NCBI RefSeq assembly: GCF_011682055.1
Contig: NZ_JAAQOM010000004.1
Location: forward strand, 320,653 to 384,652
Direction of reading: 5' to 3'
DNA from: Telluria antibiotica
Lineage (GTDB): Bacteria > Pseudomonadota > Gammaproteobacteria > Burkholderiales > Burkholderiaceae_D
DNA length: 64,000 bases
Position 1 is the first letter of the stretch. The number at the start of each line of letters is the position of its first letter. A program made the position numbers and the translations under genes. Positions 18,178-26,795 of this stretch are shown piece after piece. The notes beneath the pieces were generated by a model, which ran no database searches, was not told the origin of the DNA, and saw nothing but the letters and a program-made list of their open reading frames with translations.

Positions 18178-18496
18178 ATGTCCGACCAGATCCGCAAGGC
18201 CCACGCCTTCCGCGCGCTCCATGCGCCGGGCGCGCCGCTCGTACTCTTCAACTGCTGGGATGCCGGCAGCGCGCGCGCCGTCGCGCTGGCGCCCGCGCGA
18301 CCTGGACAGCCCGCCCGCGCCGCTGCCGACGACGGAGTTCAGCCACCGCGGGGTGGCGCTGAGTTTCTTTTCGACGATCACGACGTTCGGCACGCCGCGC
18401 GACATCACGATCGACGAGCTGCACATCGAGTCGTGTTTTCCGATGGACGAGGCGCCGGCGCAGTTTTGCCGCGGGGCCGCCCGCGTCAACGCGTGA
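18178..18496 (+). pseudogene. Scar joining two unrelated gene fragments
   Basis: From ATG 18178 about 36 residues (MSDQIRKAHAFRALHAPGAP, then LVLFNCWDAGSARAVA) match the start of the PEP mutase/isocitrate lyase family, whose proteins are about 250 or more residues. Near 18285-18305 this match ends. In the next frame the sequence reads PTTEFSHRGVALSFFSTITT, then FGTPRDITIDELHIESCFPM, to a stop at 18496. That second part resembles the C-terminal tail of MmyB/XRE-type regulators, although I am not certain of this family. The simplest reading is a deletion that removed the rest of both genes. Neither part can work alone. Confidence 0.65.
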
Positions 18497-18502
18497 CGCC
18501 CG

Positions 18503-19363
18503 TCAGACGAGCAGCGCGCCGCCCATCGAGGCGCTGATCTCGGCCGCTTCGTCGATCATGCGGTGCAGGCTGTCCTCGTCGAGCAGGTAGTCGAGCGCGC
18601 TCTCGCTGTGTTCGGGCAGCGGCGGGCGCATCGTGCCGAGCGGCGACGGGACGCTGGCGTACAGGTTGGCCAGCAACAGGGTATCCAACAGCGTGGCGGG
18701 CGGCATGTGCAGCCAGGCACCGCGCAGTTCGAAGATGGCGTCGGCGACGGGTTCGGGCAGCGCCAGCTTGCGCGCCACTTCGCGTGTCACCACGTCTTCG
18801 CACAACTCCGCCCATTTTTCCGGGTCTTCGTCCAGCAGGCCGGGAAAACCGTCTGCGCGCGACAGCAGGTAGAAGCCGCCGACCTCGTGCACGATGCCGG
18901 CGAACATCGCCGTGTCCGGGTTGACGAACGTGACGCGGCGGGCGAACACATGGGCCAGCGCGGCGACCTGCACCGTGTGTTCCCACAACTGCTCGGCCTT
19001 GGCGCGCAGGTCCGGGTCCTCGATGCGGGCGCCGAACTGGCGCACGACAAGGCTCGCGACGAGCATCTGCAGATTGCGGTAGCCGATGCGCGTGACGGCC
19101 GAGCGCACGTTGGTGATCGGCTTGCCGCTCGAGTTGAACGTCGAGGAATTGGCGAGCGCTACCGTGCGCGCGGCCAGCTGCGGCTCGCCCAGCACGAGAC
19201 GGATCGCGTCCTCGAGGTGGCAATCGGGATCGTTCAACGCTTCCTGCAGGCGCAGGACGGCGTTCACGCTGGTCGGGAAGGAAATCTCACCGCGCGCGGC
19301 CTGGGCGGCGATGGTTCCGAAAGCTTCGATTCTGTTCACGGCGGCGATTATACCGTGCCCCAT
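18503..19363 (-). CDS. HDOD domain signalling protein
   Basis: 286 residues from MGHGIIAAVNRIEAF at 19363. A longer frame to 19552 runs into the IS remnant and is rejected. The HDOD domain (about 15-215) shows ISFPTSVNAVLRLQEALNDP, LVLGEPQLAARTVALANSST and AGIVHEVGGFYLL. HDOD proteins resemble HD phosphohydrolases without catalytic residues and act in signalling, often near GGDEF or chemotaxis genes, which fits the c-di-GMP-rich window. No partner gene is adjacent. The ribosome site is weak. Confidence 0.87.
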   Translation of the reverse strand: MGHGIIAAVNRIEAFGTIAAQAARGEISFPTSVNAVLRLQEALNDPDCHLEDAIRLVLGEPQLAARTVALANSSTFNSSGKPITNVRSAVTRIGYRNLQMLVASLVVRQFGARIEDPDLRAKAEQLWEHTVQVAALAHVFARRVTFVNPDTAMFAGIVHEVGGFYLLSRADGFPGLLDEDPEKWAELCEDVVTREVARKLALPEPVADAIFELRGAWLHMPPATLLDTLLLANLYASVPSPLGTMRPPLPEHSESALDYLLDEDSLHRMIDEAAEISASMGGALLV

Positions 19364-19425
19364 CTGCTGTAAAAACAAATCGCGACGGGTATTCGAAAAC
19401 TTGTGGTAGATCGGCCAAAACAACC

Positions 19426-19615
19426 GCTGTGTTCGCGCTAATGATGTGAACCGAAGCTGGTGCGGTTTCGCGGCGTCGCGAGCCGCTACCTGATCAATTA
19501 CTCGGGCTGGCAGCGAGTGCTCGATGCGCGACGGCTGATGACGCCTGTACATTTGCTGTGCGCAGCCGTTCAGCTCGGCTAAGCGGCGGCGTCACCGAAT
19601 TATCGCGAACACAGC
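19426..19615 (+). mobile_element. Remnant of an IS1595-like element with both terminal inverted repeats
   Basis: GCTGTGTTCGCGCTAA at 19426-19441 and TTATCGCGAACACAGC at 19600-19615 form an inverted repeat matching 15 of 16 bases. Between them an open frame (19460-19582) encodes VRFRGVASRYLINYSGWQRV followed by about 20 residues to a stop. This resembles the C-terminus of IS1595/ISXO2-type transposases. About 800 bases of transposase are missing, so it is an internally deleted, non-autonomous copy of about 190 bp. No convincing target duplication is visible; A-rich flanks are similar but not identical. Confidence 0.65.
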
Positions 19616-19616
19616 C

Positions 19617-19648
19617 AAAAAAGCGGCCGGCCAACAATGGCCGGCCGC
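19617..19648 (-). terminator. Rho-independent terminator of the BON gene
   Basis: On the minus strand GCGGCCGGCC pairs with GGCCGGCCGC (10 bp, loop ATTGTT) followed by six T. It sits 29 bases after the BON gene stop. Confidence 0.9.
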
Positions 19649-19677
19649 AATGGGCAGATCAGTATGGCAGAGGCCGC

Positions 19678-20844
19678 TTATTTGACCTTGATGGCACTCT
19701 TGACGCTCGTGACGCCGTCGACGCCCTTCGCGACCTTCACGGCCTTGTCGGCCTCGTCCTTCGAATTCACGAAACCGCTGAGCATCACGACGCCCTTTTC
19801 CGTCTCGACGTGGATGCCGAGCGAATCCAGGTTCGGCTCCTTCACGAGGCCGGCCTTCACCTTCGTCGTGATCGCGGTATCGGATGCGGCGACGCGCGTC
19901 TTCGCGGCGGCGTCGTGCGTCTTGTCGGCCGTCGTGGCCGCGGCCTGGCGGGTGTCGTCGCCGGCCCGGTCCATCGCATGGTCCGTCTTGCGGGCGGCCG
20001 TGGCCGTCGCGTCGCGCGTGTGGTCGCCCGCGCGGTCCATGGCGTTTTCGGTCTTCTGGGCGACAGTCGACGCGGCGTCCTTCGTCTTCTCGGCGGCCGC
20101 GTGTGCCACCTCTTTCGTCTTTTCAACAACTGTCGCGGCTGCGGCTTTCGTTTTGTCGGCTGCGGTCACGGCAGTGTCGTGCGTCTTTGATGCGGCGTGC
20201 TCGGTCGCATCGGCGGCGTTCGCGCGCACGGCCGACGGCTTCGTCTCGACGAGGCAGCTGGTCTTGGCGTCGCCGCTCATCTGCGCGCATTTGTCGACGG
20301 CCGCGGCCTTGGCCGGGTCGCGCGTGTCGGTACCCGTCACGAGGCCGCCGGAGCCCGTGCTGCCGCCGCCGCTGGCGCCCGTCGCGCCGCCGCCGCCGCT
20401 CGAGCCGACGGCCGTCGGGCGCTCGGTGCGCTCGGTGCGCTCGGCCTTGACGTCGGCCAGTGCCGCCGTGTGCACGGACTTCGCATTGTCCATGCAGCTG
20501 TCCTTCTCGGCACCGCTCCTGGCGTCGCACTTGGCCTTGGCGAGGTCGTATTCGGCATCGGCCACGCTGGCGCGGGCCTTGGCGTGGCTGGCGGCCGTGC
20601 GGTTGTACTTCGACAGCGCGTCGGCCTCGGTGCGGGTGCGCGTCAGCCGGGCTTCGGCCATGCACACGTCCTTGTCGTTGCCGCTCTTGGCATCGCATTT
20701 CGCTGTCGCAGCCCGGTATGCCGACTCCGCTCTCTGGGTGAGATTACGGTAGGTGGCCGGGTCGTGGTTCAGTGCCGCAGTGGGTGCGGCGGCAAAGCTC
20801 GCGCCTGCAGCCGTCGCGAGCAAGGTCGCAATCAGCGTTTTCAT
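19678..20844 (-). CDS. Exported BON-domain protein with LEA-like repeats
   Basis: 388 residues from MKTLIATLLATAAGASFAAA at 20844; an earlier start at 20973 would hide the signal peptide. The N-terminal half has three similar cysteine pairs (KCDAKSGNDKDVC, KCDARSGAEKDSC, KCAQMSGDAKTSC) and a Gly/Ser linker. The middle (about 215-310) is made of Ala/Lys/Thr-rich 11-residue-like repeats (AEKTKDAAS, AQKTENAMDRAGDHTRDA) as in LEA proteins. The C-terminus is a BON domain (about 318-385). A periplasmic stress or membrane-binding role is likely, as for OsmY, which also carries BON domains. It has its own terminator. Confidence 0.85.
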   Translation of the reverse strand: MKTLIATLLATAAGASFAAAPTAALNHDPATYRNLTQRAESAYRAATAKCDAKSGNDKDVCMAEARLTRTRTEADALSKYNRTAASHAKARASVADAEYDLAKAKCDARSGAEKDSCMDNAKSVHTAALADVKAERTERTERPTAVGSSGGGGATGASGGGSTGSGGLVTGTDTRDPAKAAAVDKCAQMSGDAKTSCLVETKPSAVRANAADATEHAASKTHDTAVTAADKTKAAAATVVEKTKEVAHAAAEKTKDAASTVAQKTENAMDRAGDHTRDATATAARKTDHAMDRAGDDTRQAAATTADKTHDAAAKTRVAASDTAITTKVKAGLVKEPNLDSLGIHVETEKGVVMLSGFVNSKDEADKAVKVAKGVDGVTSVKSAIKVK

Positions 20845-20997
20845 GGTCTTGTCCCTTGTGTTGTTTGTTGTGACAGCCAGATTTAACGCTCGGACGATAC
20901 ATACCTCTGTGCGGGAACGTACACTTGTCGAAAAAACCATAATTGAGCCGGCCGGCGTCCCGGCAACCCGCATGCCGATGGCACGGCCCGGGGAGGC

Positions 20998-21690
20998 TCA
21001 GTCGTCGCCCACCAAGCCTTCGCGCCACAGCGGTGCGACGTCCTCGAACGGCTTGCCGGCGGTGCCGAAGCGTGCACCGTCGCGCGCGAGGCGTACCCAC
21101 GCGCGGGTGTCGTGGCCGTTGTGCGCGACCGGCTGGTCGTGCCTCAGCTTTTCCAGCCAGGCGTAGATGCGGCCATAGTCGCCGGGATGGCGGTCGTGGG
21201 TCCAGGCCAGCGCGACAAGGTCGGCATAGCCTTCCTCGCGGCGCGTCTCGCGCATCGCCTTCGAGGCGGCCAGCAAAGACGGATCGTCGGCCGTCTCCTC
21301 GCCCACTTCGACGAAACCGGCCGGCAGCGCATGCCACGCACCCTGCGCATAGCGCCAGCAATGGCCGATCTCGTGCGCGGCCATCGCCTCGATCAGTTCT
21401 CCCTGCTCGGCGGCCGGCACGCCCTCGAGCTGGCGCTCCGCGTCGGGATTGCCGCGCAGCGACAGCACGAGCTTGCAGCGGCCGCCCGCGAAACCCATCG
21501 CCATCGGCACGTCGTTGGGGCCGGCCTGCGGCTGCACGACGATGTCGATGGGCAAGTTCAGGCCGCGCGCGTACTCGAGAACGGGCAAGGCGGCGCCCAG
21601 CCAGCGTTGCTCCAGCGGCGTGAGGTCGGCGGCGGCGGCCGGGAGGGACACTGCGCAGAGCAGCGCGGCGGCGAGGACGGCTTTGGACAT
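20998..21690 (-). CDS. Exported putative zinc metallopeptidase
   Basis: 230 residues with a signal peptide (MSKAVLAAALLCAVSLPAAA) and one HExxH zinc motif, AAHEIGHCWRY (about 104-114). EEGYADLVAL about 45 residues later could give the third ligand. I do not recognise a named family. The gene starts 163 bases downstream of the M49-like peptidase gene on the same strand, but each may have its own promoter. About 150 bases separate it from the BON gene. Confidence 0.7.
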   Translation of the reverse strand: MSKAVLAAALLCAVSLPAAAADLTPLEQRWLGAALPVLEYARGLNLPIDIVVQPQAGPNDVPMAMGFAGGRCKLVLSLRGNPDAERQLEGVPAAEQGELIEAMAAHEIGHCWRYAQGAWHALPAGFVEVGEETADDPSLLAASKAMRETRREEGYADLVALAWTHDRHPGDYGRIYAWLEKLRHDQPVAHNGHDTRAWVRLARDGARFGTAGKPFEDVAPLWREGLVGDD

Positions 21691-21803
21691 GATGGGCTTC
21701 CCGTTGGATATACAAAATTCCTAACGGCAATTTTATATCCGGGTAAACCCTGGTTTTCAGCAATATTTTTGCGCGTGTCCAAAAGCGTAATGTTGTCGGG
21801 AAA

Positions 21804-21828
21804 GCCCGCCGTTCCAGGCGGAACGGCG
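21804..21828 (-). terminator. Possible terminator of the M49-like gene
   Basis: CGCCGTTCC and GGAACGGCG (9 bp, loop of four) lie 25 bases after the peptidase stop. On the minus strand the stem is followed by GGGCTTTCCC rather than a T-run, so termination is uncertain. Confidence 0.4.
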
Positions 21829-21853
21829 AGTTCAACCAATGACGCGTGGACGA

Positions 21854-23569
21854 TCAGCGCACCAGCTTGGCAGCCGTCGTGAACGAAGGCCGGATGTCGT
21901 TCGGCACCGACTTCATGTGGTCCAGCGCCTTCTGCACGTCCGGGCGGATGACGACGTAGCGCTTCATGAGGTCCTGCGCGCGGGCATAGTCGCCCGTGGC
22001 TTCGATCGTCAGGAATTCGCGGTCGAGGTCGGCCACGGCGCCCTTGATCTTCGCGAAATCGACGGAGAACGTGCCATCGCCGTGCGACACGAAGCCGCCC
22101 TTGTCGAGCAGGTAGTTCATCTGGATCGCCATGCCGCGCGCGTGCGAATCGGTCAGGCCGAAGTGCAACGTGCGGAAGCCCGACGCGAGGTAGGTGTTGT
22201 ACAGCTTGCGCTCGGCGGCAGCACCCTGCCCCAGCGACTCCTTCAACTGCCCCTTGTCCATCATGTAGGCGAGCGCCCACAGGCCCGTGACGTCGGCCTT
22301 CGCTTCCTCGATGGTCGAATAGGTGTCCTTCAAGTCCTGGCGCGGCGTGGACGGCTGGCCGTTCTGCGTCGTCGCGTGCGGGCCCAGGCCGTGCATGATC
22401 TCGTGCGCGAGGATGTGCGTGAAGAACGAGTCGAAATCGAGATCCTTCTGGTCGGCCGGGCGCAGCACGAGCTTCGAGATCGGAGTGAGCGTCGCCTCGA
22501 ACTTCGCTTCCTGGACGTTCTTCAGCATCACGCGCTTGGAGCCGCGCTGGCGGATGATGCGCTCGTCGTTCGGCAGGTTGTAGGCGGCCGTCTGCACGCC
22601 CATGTTGCCGTCGCCGGCGCCGTAGACCTGGTTCACGACGACCATCGGCGCGATCGCCCCGACCTTCGGATTGCGGTACCTGGCATCGAGCGGCAGGTTG
22701 TCTTCCAGTTCCTGCATGTGCGTGCCGAAGAAGTTCAGCTTGTCCGTCTCCTTCTGGTCGCGCACGTTCACGTACGCCTCGAACGCGGCCTTGTAGCCGA
22801 ACAGTTCGTCGTTATACGTCTCGTACGGGCCGATCGTGACGTCGACCGGCGAATCCAGGTCCATCCACGCGAAATCGGACGCGAGGTAGTCGTTCGACAG
22901 GAACGCGTCGGCGCGCAGGTTCAGGAATTTTTTCAGCGACGCGTTGTCGGTGGCGTTCGCCGCATCCTTCAGCAGCTTCGCCAGTTTCTGCAGCTCGGTG
23001 CGGTATTCGTCCGAGTACTTCACGATCGCGAATTTGCCGGCCTTGTCCTTGCGGATGACGGTGAAGAACCACTGCGCCTGCTCCTTGTCGGCCGCCGGCA
23101 GGCCGTTCATCCACGCCTCGAGTTCCTCCTTGCTCGCCCCTTCCGGATAAAAATTCGCGCCCGCCGGCTTCTCGGCCGGGATGGCGATGCCGGCGTACGT
23201 CGCGGGCATGAACGAGTGGTTGCCGTCGATGATCGACCACGGCCCCTTGTTCAGCCAGAAGTAGTCGCGGCGCGCATGGCCCAGCGCCGTCTTGTCCTTC
23301 TGCAGCGCGGTCCACAAGGCTTCGTTGCCGGACCAGCGCTGGCGCAGCTGCAGCATGTCGACGATCTTGGCCGCTTCGATCAACTTGGCGATGGCGACGC
23401 GGTCGCCGGCCGACAGCTTCGACGTATCGGCCGTCAGGTCGACCGGCGCGAAGCGCTTGGCCATGGCCTGCAATTGCGTGACGGTGGCGGGTGCCGCGGC
23501 ATCGGCGGCGTGGACGATGGCGCACAGGGTCGCTGCGGCCAGGGCCAGTGGGGCGAGGAGTTGCTTCAT
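21854..23569 (-). CDS. Exported M49 (dipeptidyl-peptidase III-like) metallopeptidase
   Basis: 571 residues with a signal peptide ending near VHAADA. The zinc site reads HILAHEIMHGLGPH (about 395-408) and the second motif EEAKADVTGLWAL (about 432-444) supplies the Glu ligand, as EEARAD does in M49. Classical DPP III has the longer HExxxH form (HELLGH); this protein has the ordinary HExxH, as in the M49-like part of plant NUDT3. It is likely to trim short peptides in the periplasm. The neighbouring genes are another putative exported metallopeptidase downstream and the drug efflux operon upstream, with no obvious link. Confidence 0.8.
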   Translation of the reverse strand: MKQLLAPLALAAATLCAIVHAADAAAPATVTQLQAMAKRFAPVDLTADTSKLSAGDRVAIAKLIEAAKIVDMLQLRQRWSGNEALWTALQKDKTALGHARRDYFWLNKGPWSIIDGNHSFMPATYAGIAIPAEKPAGANFYPEGASKEELEAWMNGLPAADKEQAQWFFTVIRKDKAGKFAIVKYSDEYRTELQKLAKLLKDAANATDNASLKKFLNLRADAFLSNDYLASDFAWMDLDSPVDVTIGPYETYNDELFGYKAAFEAYVNVRDQKETDKLNFFGTHMQELEDNLPLDARYRNPKVGAIAPMVVVNQVYGAGDGNMGVQTAAYNLPNDERIIRQRGSKRVMLKNVQEAKFEATLTPISKLVLRPADQKDLDFDSFFTHILAHEIMHGLGPHATTQNGQPSTPRQDLKDTYSTIEEAKADVTGLWALAYMMDKGQLKESLGQGAAAERKLYNTYLASGFRTLHFGLTDSHARGMAIQMNYLLDKGGFVSHGDGTFSVDFAKIKGAVADLDREFLTIEATGDYARAQDLMKRYVVIRPDVQKALDHMKSVPNDIRPSFTTAAKLVR

Positions 23570-23659
23570 TGAGGTCCCTTGTGAGGTTGCAATCCTGCGA
23601 TTGTAATCCTGTTCAGGGACCGGGAGGCCGGTGCCGCGGCGGGCGGCACCGGGACCGGA

Positions 23660-25141
23660 TCAGCGCGACGCCTGCGCCACCGTCGCCTCCGGCGCACCCT
23701 GCTGCCAGCCGCCGCCCAGCGCGCGCGCGACGGCGACGGTGGCCAGCAGCCGCTGCGTGCGGATCTGCGCGGCGGCGCGGTCGGCCGCGAGGGCGGAACG
23801 CTGGGCGTCGGTGACGTCCAGGTACGTCGACACGCCGCGGTCGTACCTGGCCTGCGCCACCTGCACGGCGCGCGCGGCGGCCTGCTGCGCCTGCGCCTGC
23901 ACGTCGCCCTGCTGCTTGCGCTGCTGGACGTCCGACAGCGCATCCTCCACTTCGCGCAGCGCCGTCAGCAGGCGTCCCTCGTGGTTCGCGACGGCTTCGT
24001 CGTAGCGCGCCTTGGCCAGCGTCGCGTTGGCGCGCAGGCGGCCGCCTTCGAACACGGGCAGCGACAGCGCCAGCGGTCCGACCGAGAACTGGCGCGCATT
24101 GCCCTGCGCCAGATTGCTCAGCGTTTCCGACGCAAAGCCGAAGTTACCCGTCAGCGACACGCTCGGGTAGAACGCGCCCTCGGCCACGCCCACCTGCGCA
24201 TTGAAGGCCTTCAAGGTCGCGACGCTCGCCGCGAGGTCGGGACGCTGGCCCAGCAGGCTCGCCGGCAGGCCGACGGGGATCGCGGGCGGCTGCGGCAACG
24301 TGGCCGCCACGCCGGCGGCGGCCGGCGGCAGGATCGCTTGGCTCGGCGACGCGCCCACCAGCACCGCGAGCGCGTGTTCCAGGGTGTTGCGCTGGCGCTG
24401 GGCTTCCTGGATGTCGGCCTCCGCGTTCGCACGCTCGATGCGCGTGCGCGACACGTCCAGCTCGTTCGACAGGCCCGCGTTGAAGCGCGCCTCGATCAGT
24501 TGCTGCGATTCGCGCCGCGTGGCCAGCGCATCGTTCAGGATGGCGATGTCGGCGTCGAGGCCGCGCAGCTGCCAGTACGTCGTCGCGACCTGGCTTGAGA
24601 GCATCAGCATGACGCCATCGCGGTCGTCCTGCGCGGCGAGTGCCTGCGCGTCGGCCGCTTCGACGGCGCGGCGCACGCGGCCCCACAGGTCGAGCTCATA
24701 CGAGAAATTCGCGCCGACCGAGTACTCGGTGCCCTTGATCGACTTGTGGCCGAACGTGACGCCCATCGGCGTCTCCGCCGACGTGCGCGAGTTCGAGACG
24801 CCGGCGGACACGCCCACGGTCGGCAGCTCGCCGGTACGCGTGATGCCCAGCTGCGCCTGCGCCTGCACGAGGCGCTGCGCGGCCGCGCGCACGGTCGGGC
24901 TGTCGTGCAGCGCGCGCTGTTCCAGCTGGCTCAAGGTGGCGTCGCCGAACACGGTCCACCAGTCGGCGGGCAGGCGCACGGCCTGCTCCTGGGGTTCGGC
25001 GGCGCCGTGGCGGTATGCGGGCGTATCGGCACCCTGCGGCGCGACGAAATCCTTGCCGACGGTGCCGCAGGCGGACAGCAGCGCGGCCACGGCCAGCGCG
25101 ACGGCGGTGTGAACGACAGGTTTGATATAAATAGTTTTCAT
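23660..25141 (-). CDS. NodT-family outer-membrane efflux lipoprotein
   Basis: 493 residues. A lipoprotein signal ends in the lipobox LLSAC, with Cys near residue 25. Two OEP repeats follow (about 65-260 and 280-475), typical of TolC-like channels of the NodT type (ELDLWGRVRRAVEAADAQ; LGQRPDLAASVATLKAFNAQ). It is the last gene of a three-gene operon with the EmrB-like and EmrA-like genes (gaps of 22 and 18 bases) and should provide the outer-membrane exit for this pump. Confidence 0.93.
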   Translation of the reverse strand: MKTIYIKPVVHTAVALAVAALLSACGTVGKDFVAPQGADTPAYRHGAAEPQEQAVRLPADWWTVFGDATLSQLEQRALHDSPTVRAAAQRLVQAQAQLGITRTGELPTVGVSAGVSNSRTSAETPMGVTFGHKSIKGTEYSVGANFSYELDLWGRVRRAVEAADAQALAAQDDRDGVMLMLSSQVATTYWQLRGLDADIAILNDALATRRESQQLIEARFNAGLSNELDVSRTRIERANAEADIQEAQRQRNTLEHALAVLVGASPSQAILPPAAAGVAATLPQPPAIPVGLPASLLGQRPDLAASVATLKAFNAQVGVAEGAFYPSVSLTGNFGFASETLSNLAQGNARQFSVGPLALSLPVFEGGRLRANATLAKARYDEAVANHEGRLLTALREVEDALSDVQQRKQQGDVQAQAQQAAARAVQVAQARYDRGVSTYLDVTDAQRSALAADRAAAQIRTQRLLATVAVARALGGGWQQGAPEATVAQASR

Positions 25142-25163
25142 CTTTTATCCATGAATGCTTGGT

Positions 25164-26777
25164 TCAGTGGCCACCGCCACCGCCGCCGCTGGGCGACTTG
25201 ACCTTGTCCGAGAACCACAGCGGGATGATCGCCACCAGCAGGATCACGCCGACGAGGAAGAAGCCATCGTTGTAGGCCATCACGAAGGATTCTCTCCGCA
25301 CGATGCGGTCGATGGCGCCGATCGCCTGCTGCGCCGCCGTCGCCGGGTCGATGCCCTTGGCGATGAAGGCTTGCGTCAGCGTGTCCAGCCGGCTCTGCGT
25401 GGCGGCGGATGCCAGCGATACGGCTTCGCCGAGACGCTCCGAGTGGAAGTGTTCGCGGTTCGTCAGCGCCGTCGCGAGCAGCGCGATGCCGACGGAGCCG
25501 CCCAGGTTGCGGGTCATGTTGAACAGGCTCGACGCCGACGGCATGTCTTTCGGCTGGATCCCGGACATCGCGAAGTTCGACAACGTCAGCATCACGAACG
25601 GCTGGCCCAGTGCGCGAATGATCTGCGACAGCATCAGCTGGTCGTAGCCCGTGTTGGCGTCCATGTGCGCATTCATCAAACACGACACGCCGAACAGCGC
25701 GAGGCCGAAGGAGCACAGGAGGCGGTTGTCGATCTTTTGCGACATGCGCGCGACGAACGGCATCACGAACAGCTGCGGCAGGCCCACCCACGCGATCACT
25801 TCACCGATCTGCATCGGCGAGTAGCCGGCGATCTGGCCCAGGAACAGCGGCAGCAGGAACGACGAACCGTACAAGCCCATGCCGATCACGGCGGACAATC
25901 CGGTCGCGACGAGGAAGTTGCGCTGGCCGTACAGCCCGAGGTTGACGAACGGGTCGGCGCGCCAGAAGTTCGTCACGACCCAGCCCAGGATGCCGACGAT
26001 CGCCAGCGCCGCGAACGTGATGATGAAGCTCGACTGGAACCAGTCCTTCGAATTGCCCTCTTCCAGGAAGATCGTCAGGCTCGCGAGGCCCAGCGCCATG
26101 AAGGCGATGCCGAGCCAGTCGGCCTTGTACAGCGCCTGCAGGTTCATGGGCTCGCGGTCGATGCCCCAGTACATGCCGGCGATCAAGAGCACGCCCGGCA
26201 CCCAGTTGATGTAGAAGATCGACGGCCAGCCGTACAACTCCGTCAGGTAGCCGCCCAGCGTGGGGCCCATCGCGGGCGCCAAGGTGGCCGTGAGGCCGAA
26301 CATGGCCATGCCGACGGCGCGCTTGGCCGGGGGCAGGCGCGTCATCACGAGGGTCATCGCCATCGGGATCAGGGCGCCGCCCGTAAAACCCTGCAGCATG
26401 CGGAACACGATCATGCTGGAAAGGTTCCACGCGGTGCCGCACAGCGTCGAGAACGCGAGGAACAGTCCCGTCGTCAGCATCAGGTAGCGGCGCTGGCCGA
26501 GGGCGCGCACGAACAGCGCCGTCATCGGGATCACGACGATCTCGGCGCACAGGTACGCGGTCGAGATCCACGAGCCCTCTTCCTGCGTGGCCGACAGGGT
26601 GCCCAGGATGTCGCGCAGCGACGAGTTGGTGATCTGGATGTCGAGCACCGCCATGAAGGCGCCCAGCATGCCGGCCAGCACCGCGATCCAGGTGCGCGCG
26701 TCGATGCGGGCACCGTTGGCCGGGGCCCCCGGCGGCGCGTGCGGCGGCGCCATCGGTTTGGTGATCGTGGTGGACAT
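25164..26777 (-). CDS. EmrB/QacA-type (DHA2) MFS drug transporter
   Basis: 537 residues, 14 predicted membrane helices. The family pattern is clear: AFMAVLDIQITNSSL in helix 1, GSWISTAYLCAEIVVIPMTA, RMLQGFTGGALIPMA and the helix 5 motif GPTLGGYLTELYGW. It works as a proton/drug antiporter and pairs with the membrane-fusion protein encoded just upstream. The C-terminus ends in a Gly/His tail (GGGGGGH), which is unusual but also occurs in relatives. Confidence 0.94.
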   Translation of the reverse strand: MSTTITKPMAPPHAPPGAPANGARIDARTWIAVLAGMLGAFMAVLDIQITNSSLRDILGTLSATQEEGSWISTAYLCAEIVVIPMTALFVRALGQRRYLMLTTGLFLAFSTLCGTAWNLSSMIVFRMLQGFTGGALIPMAMTLVMTRLPPAKRAVGMAMFGLTATLAPAMGPTLGGYLTELYGWPSIFYINWVPGVLLIAGMYWGIDREPMNLQALYKADWLGIAFMALGLASLTIFLEEGNSKDWFQSSFIITFAALAIVGILGWVVTNFWRADPFVNLGLYGQRNFLVATGLSAVIGMGLYGSSFLLPLFLGQIAGYSPMQIGEVIAWVGLPQLFVMPFVARMSQKIDNRLLCSFGLALFGVSCLMNAHMDANTGYDQLMLSQIIRALGQPFVMLTLSNFAMSGIQPKDMPSASSLFNMTRNLGGSVGIALLATALTNREHFHSERLGEAVSLASAATQSRLDTLTQAFIAKGIDPATAAQQAIGAIDRIVRRESFVMAYNDGFFLVGVILLVAIIPLWFSDKVKSPSGGGGGGH

Positions 26778-26795
26778 GGTGCTTCCCTGGTTTAT

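Noticed and set aside
19364..19552. N-terminal extension of the HDOD protein.
   Set aside because: It would be encoded by the IS remnant on the opposite strand. The HDOD domain begins normally from ATG 19363.
20398..20450. Short tandem repeats in the BON gene (GCGCTCGGTGCGCTCG region) as a mobile or phase-variable repeat.
   Set aside because: They encode the Glu-Arg-Thr repeat of the protein linker in frame and look like ordinary low-complexity coding sequence.
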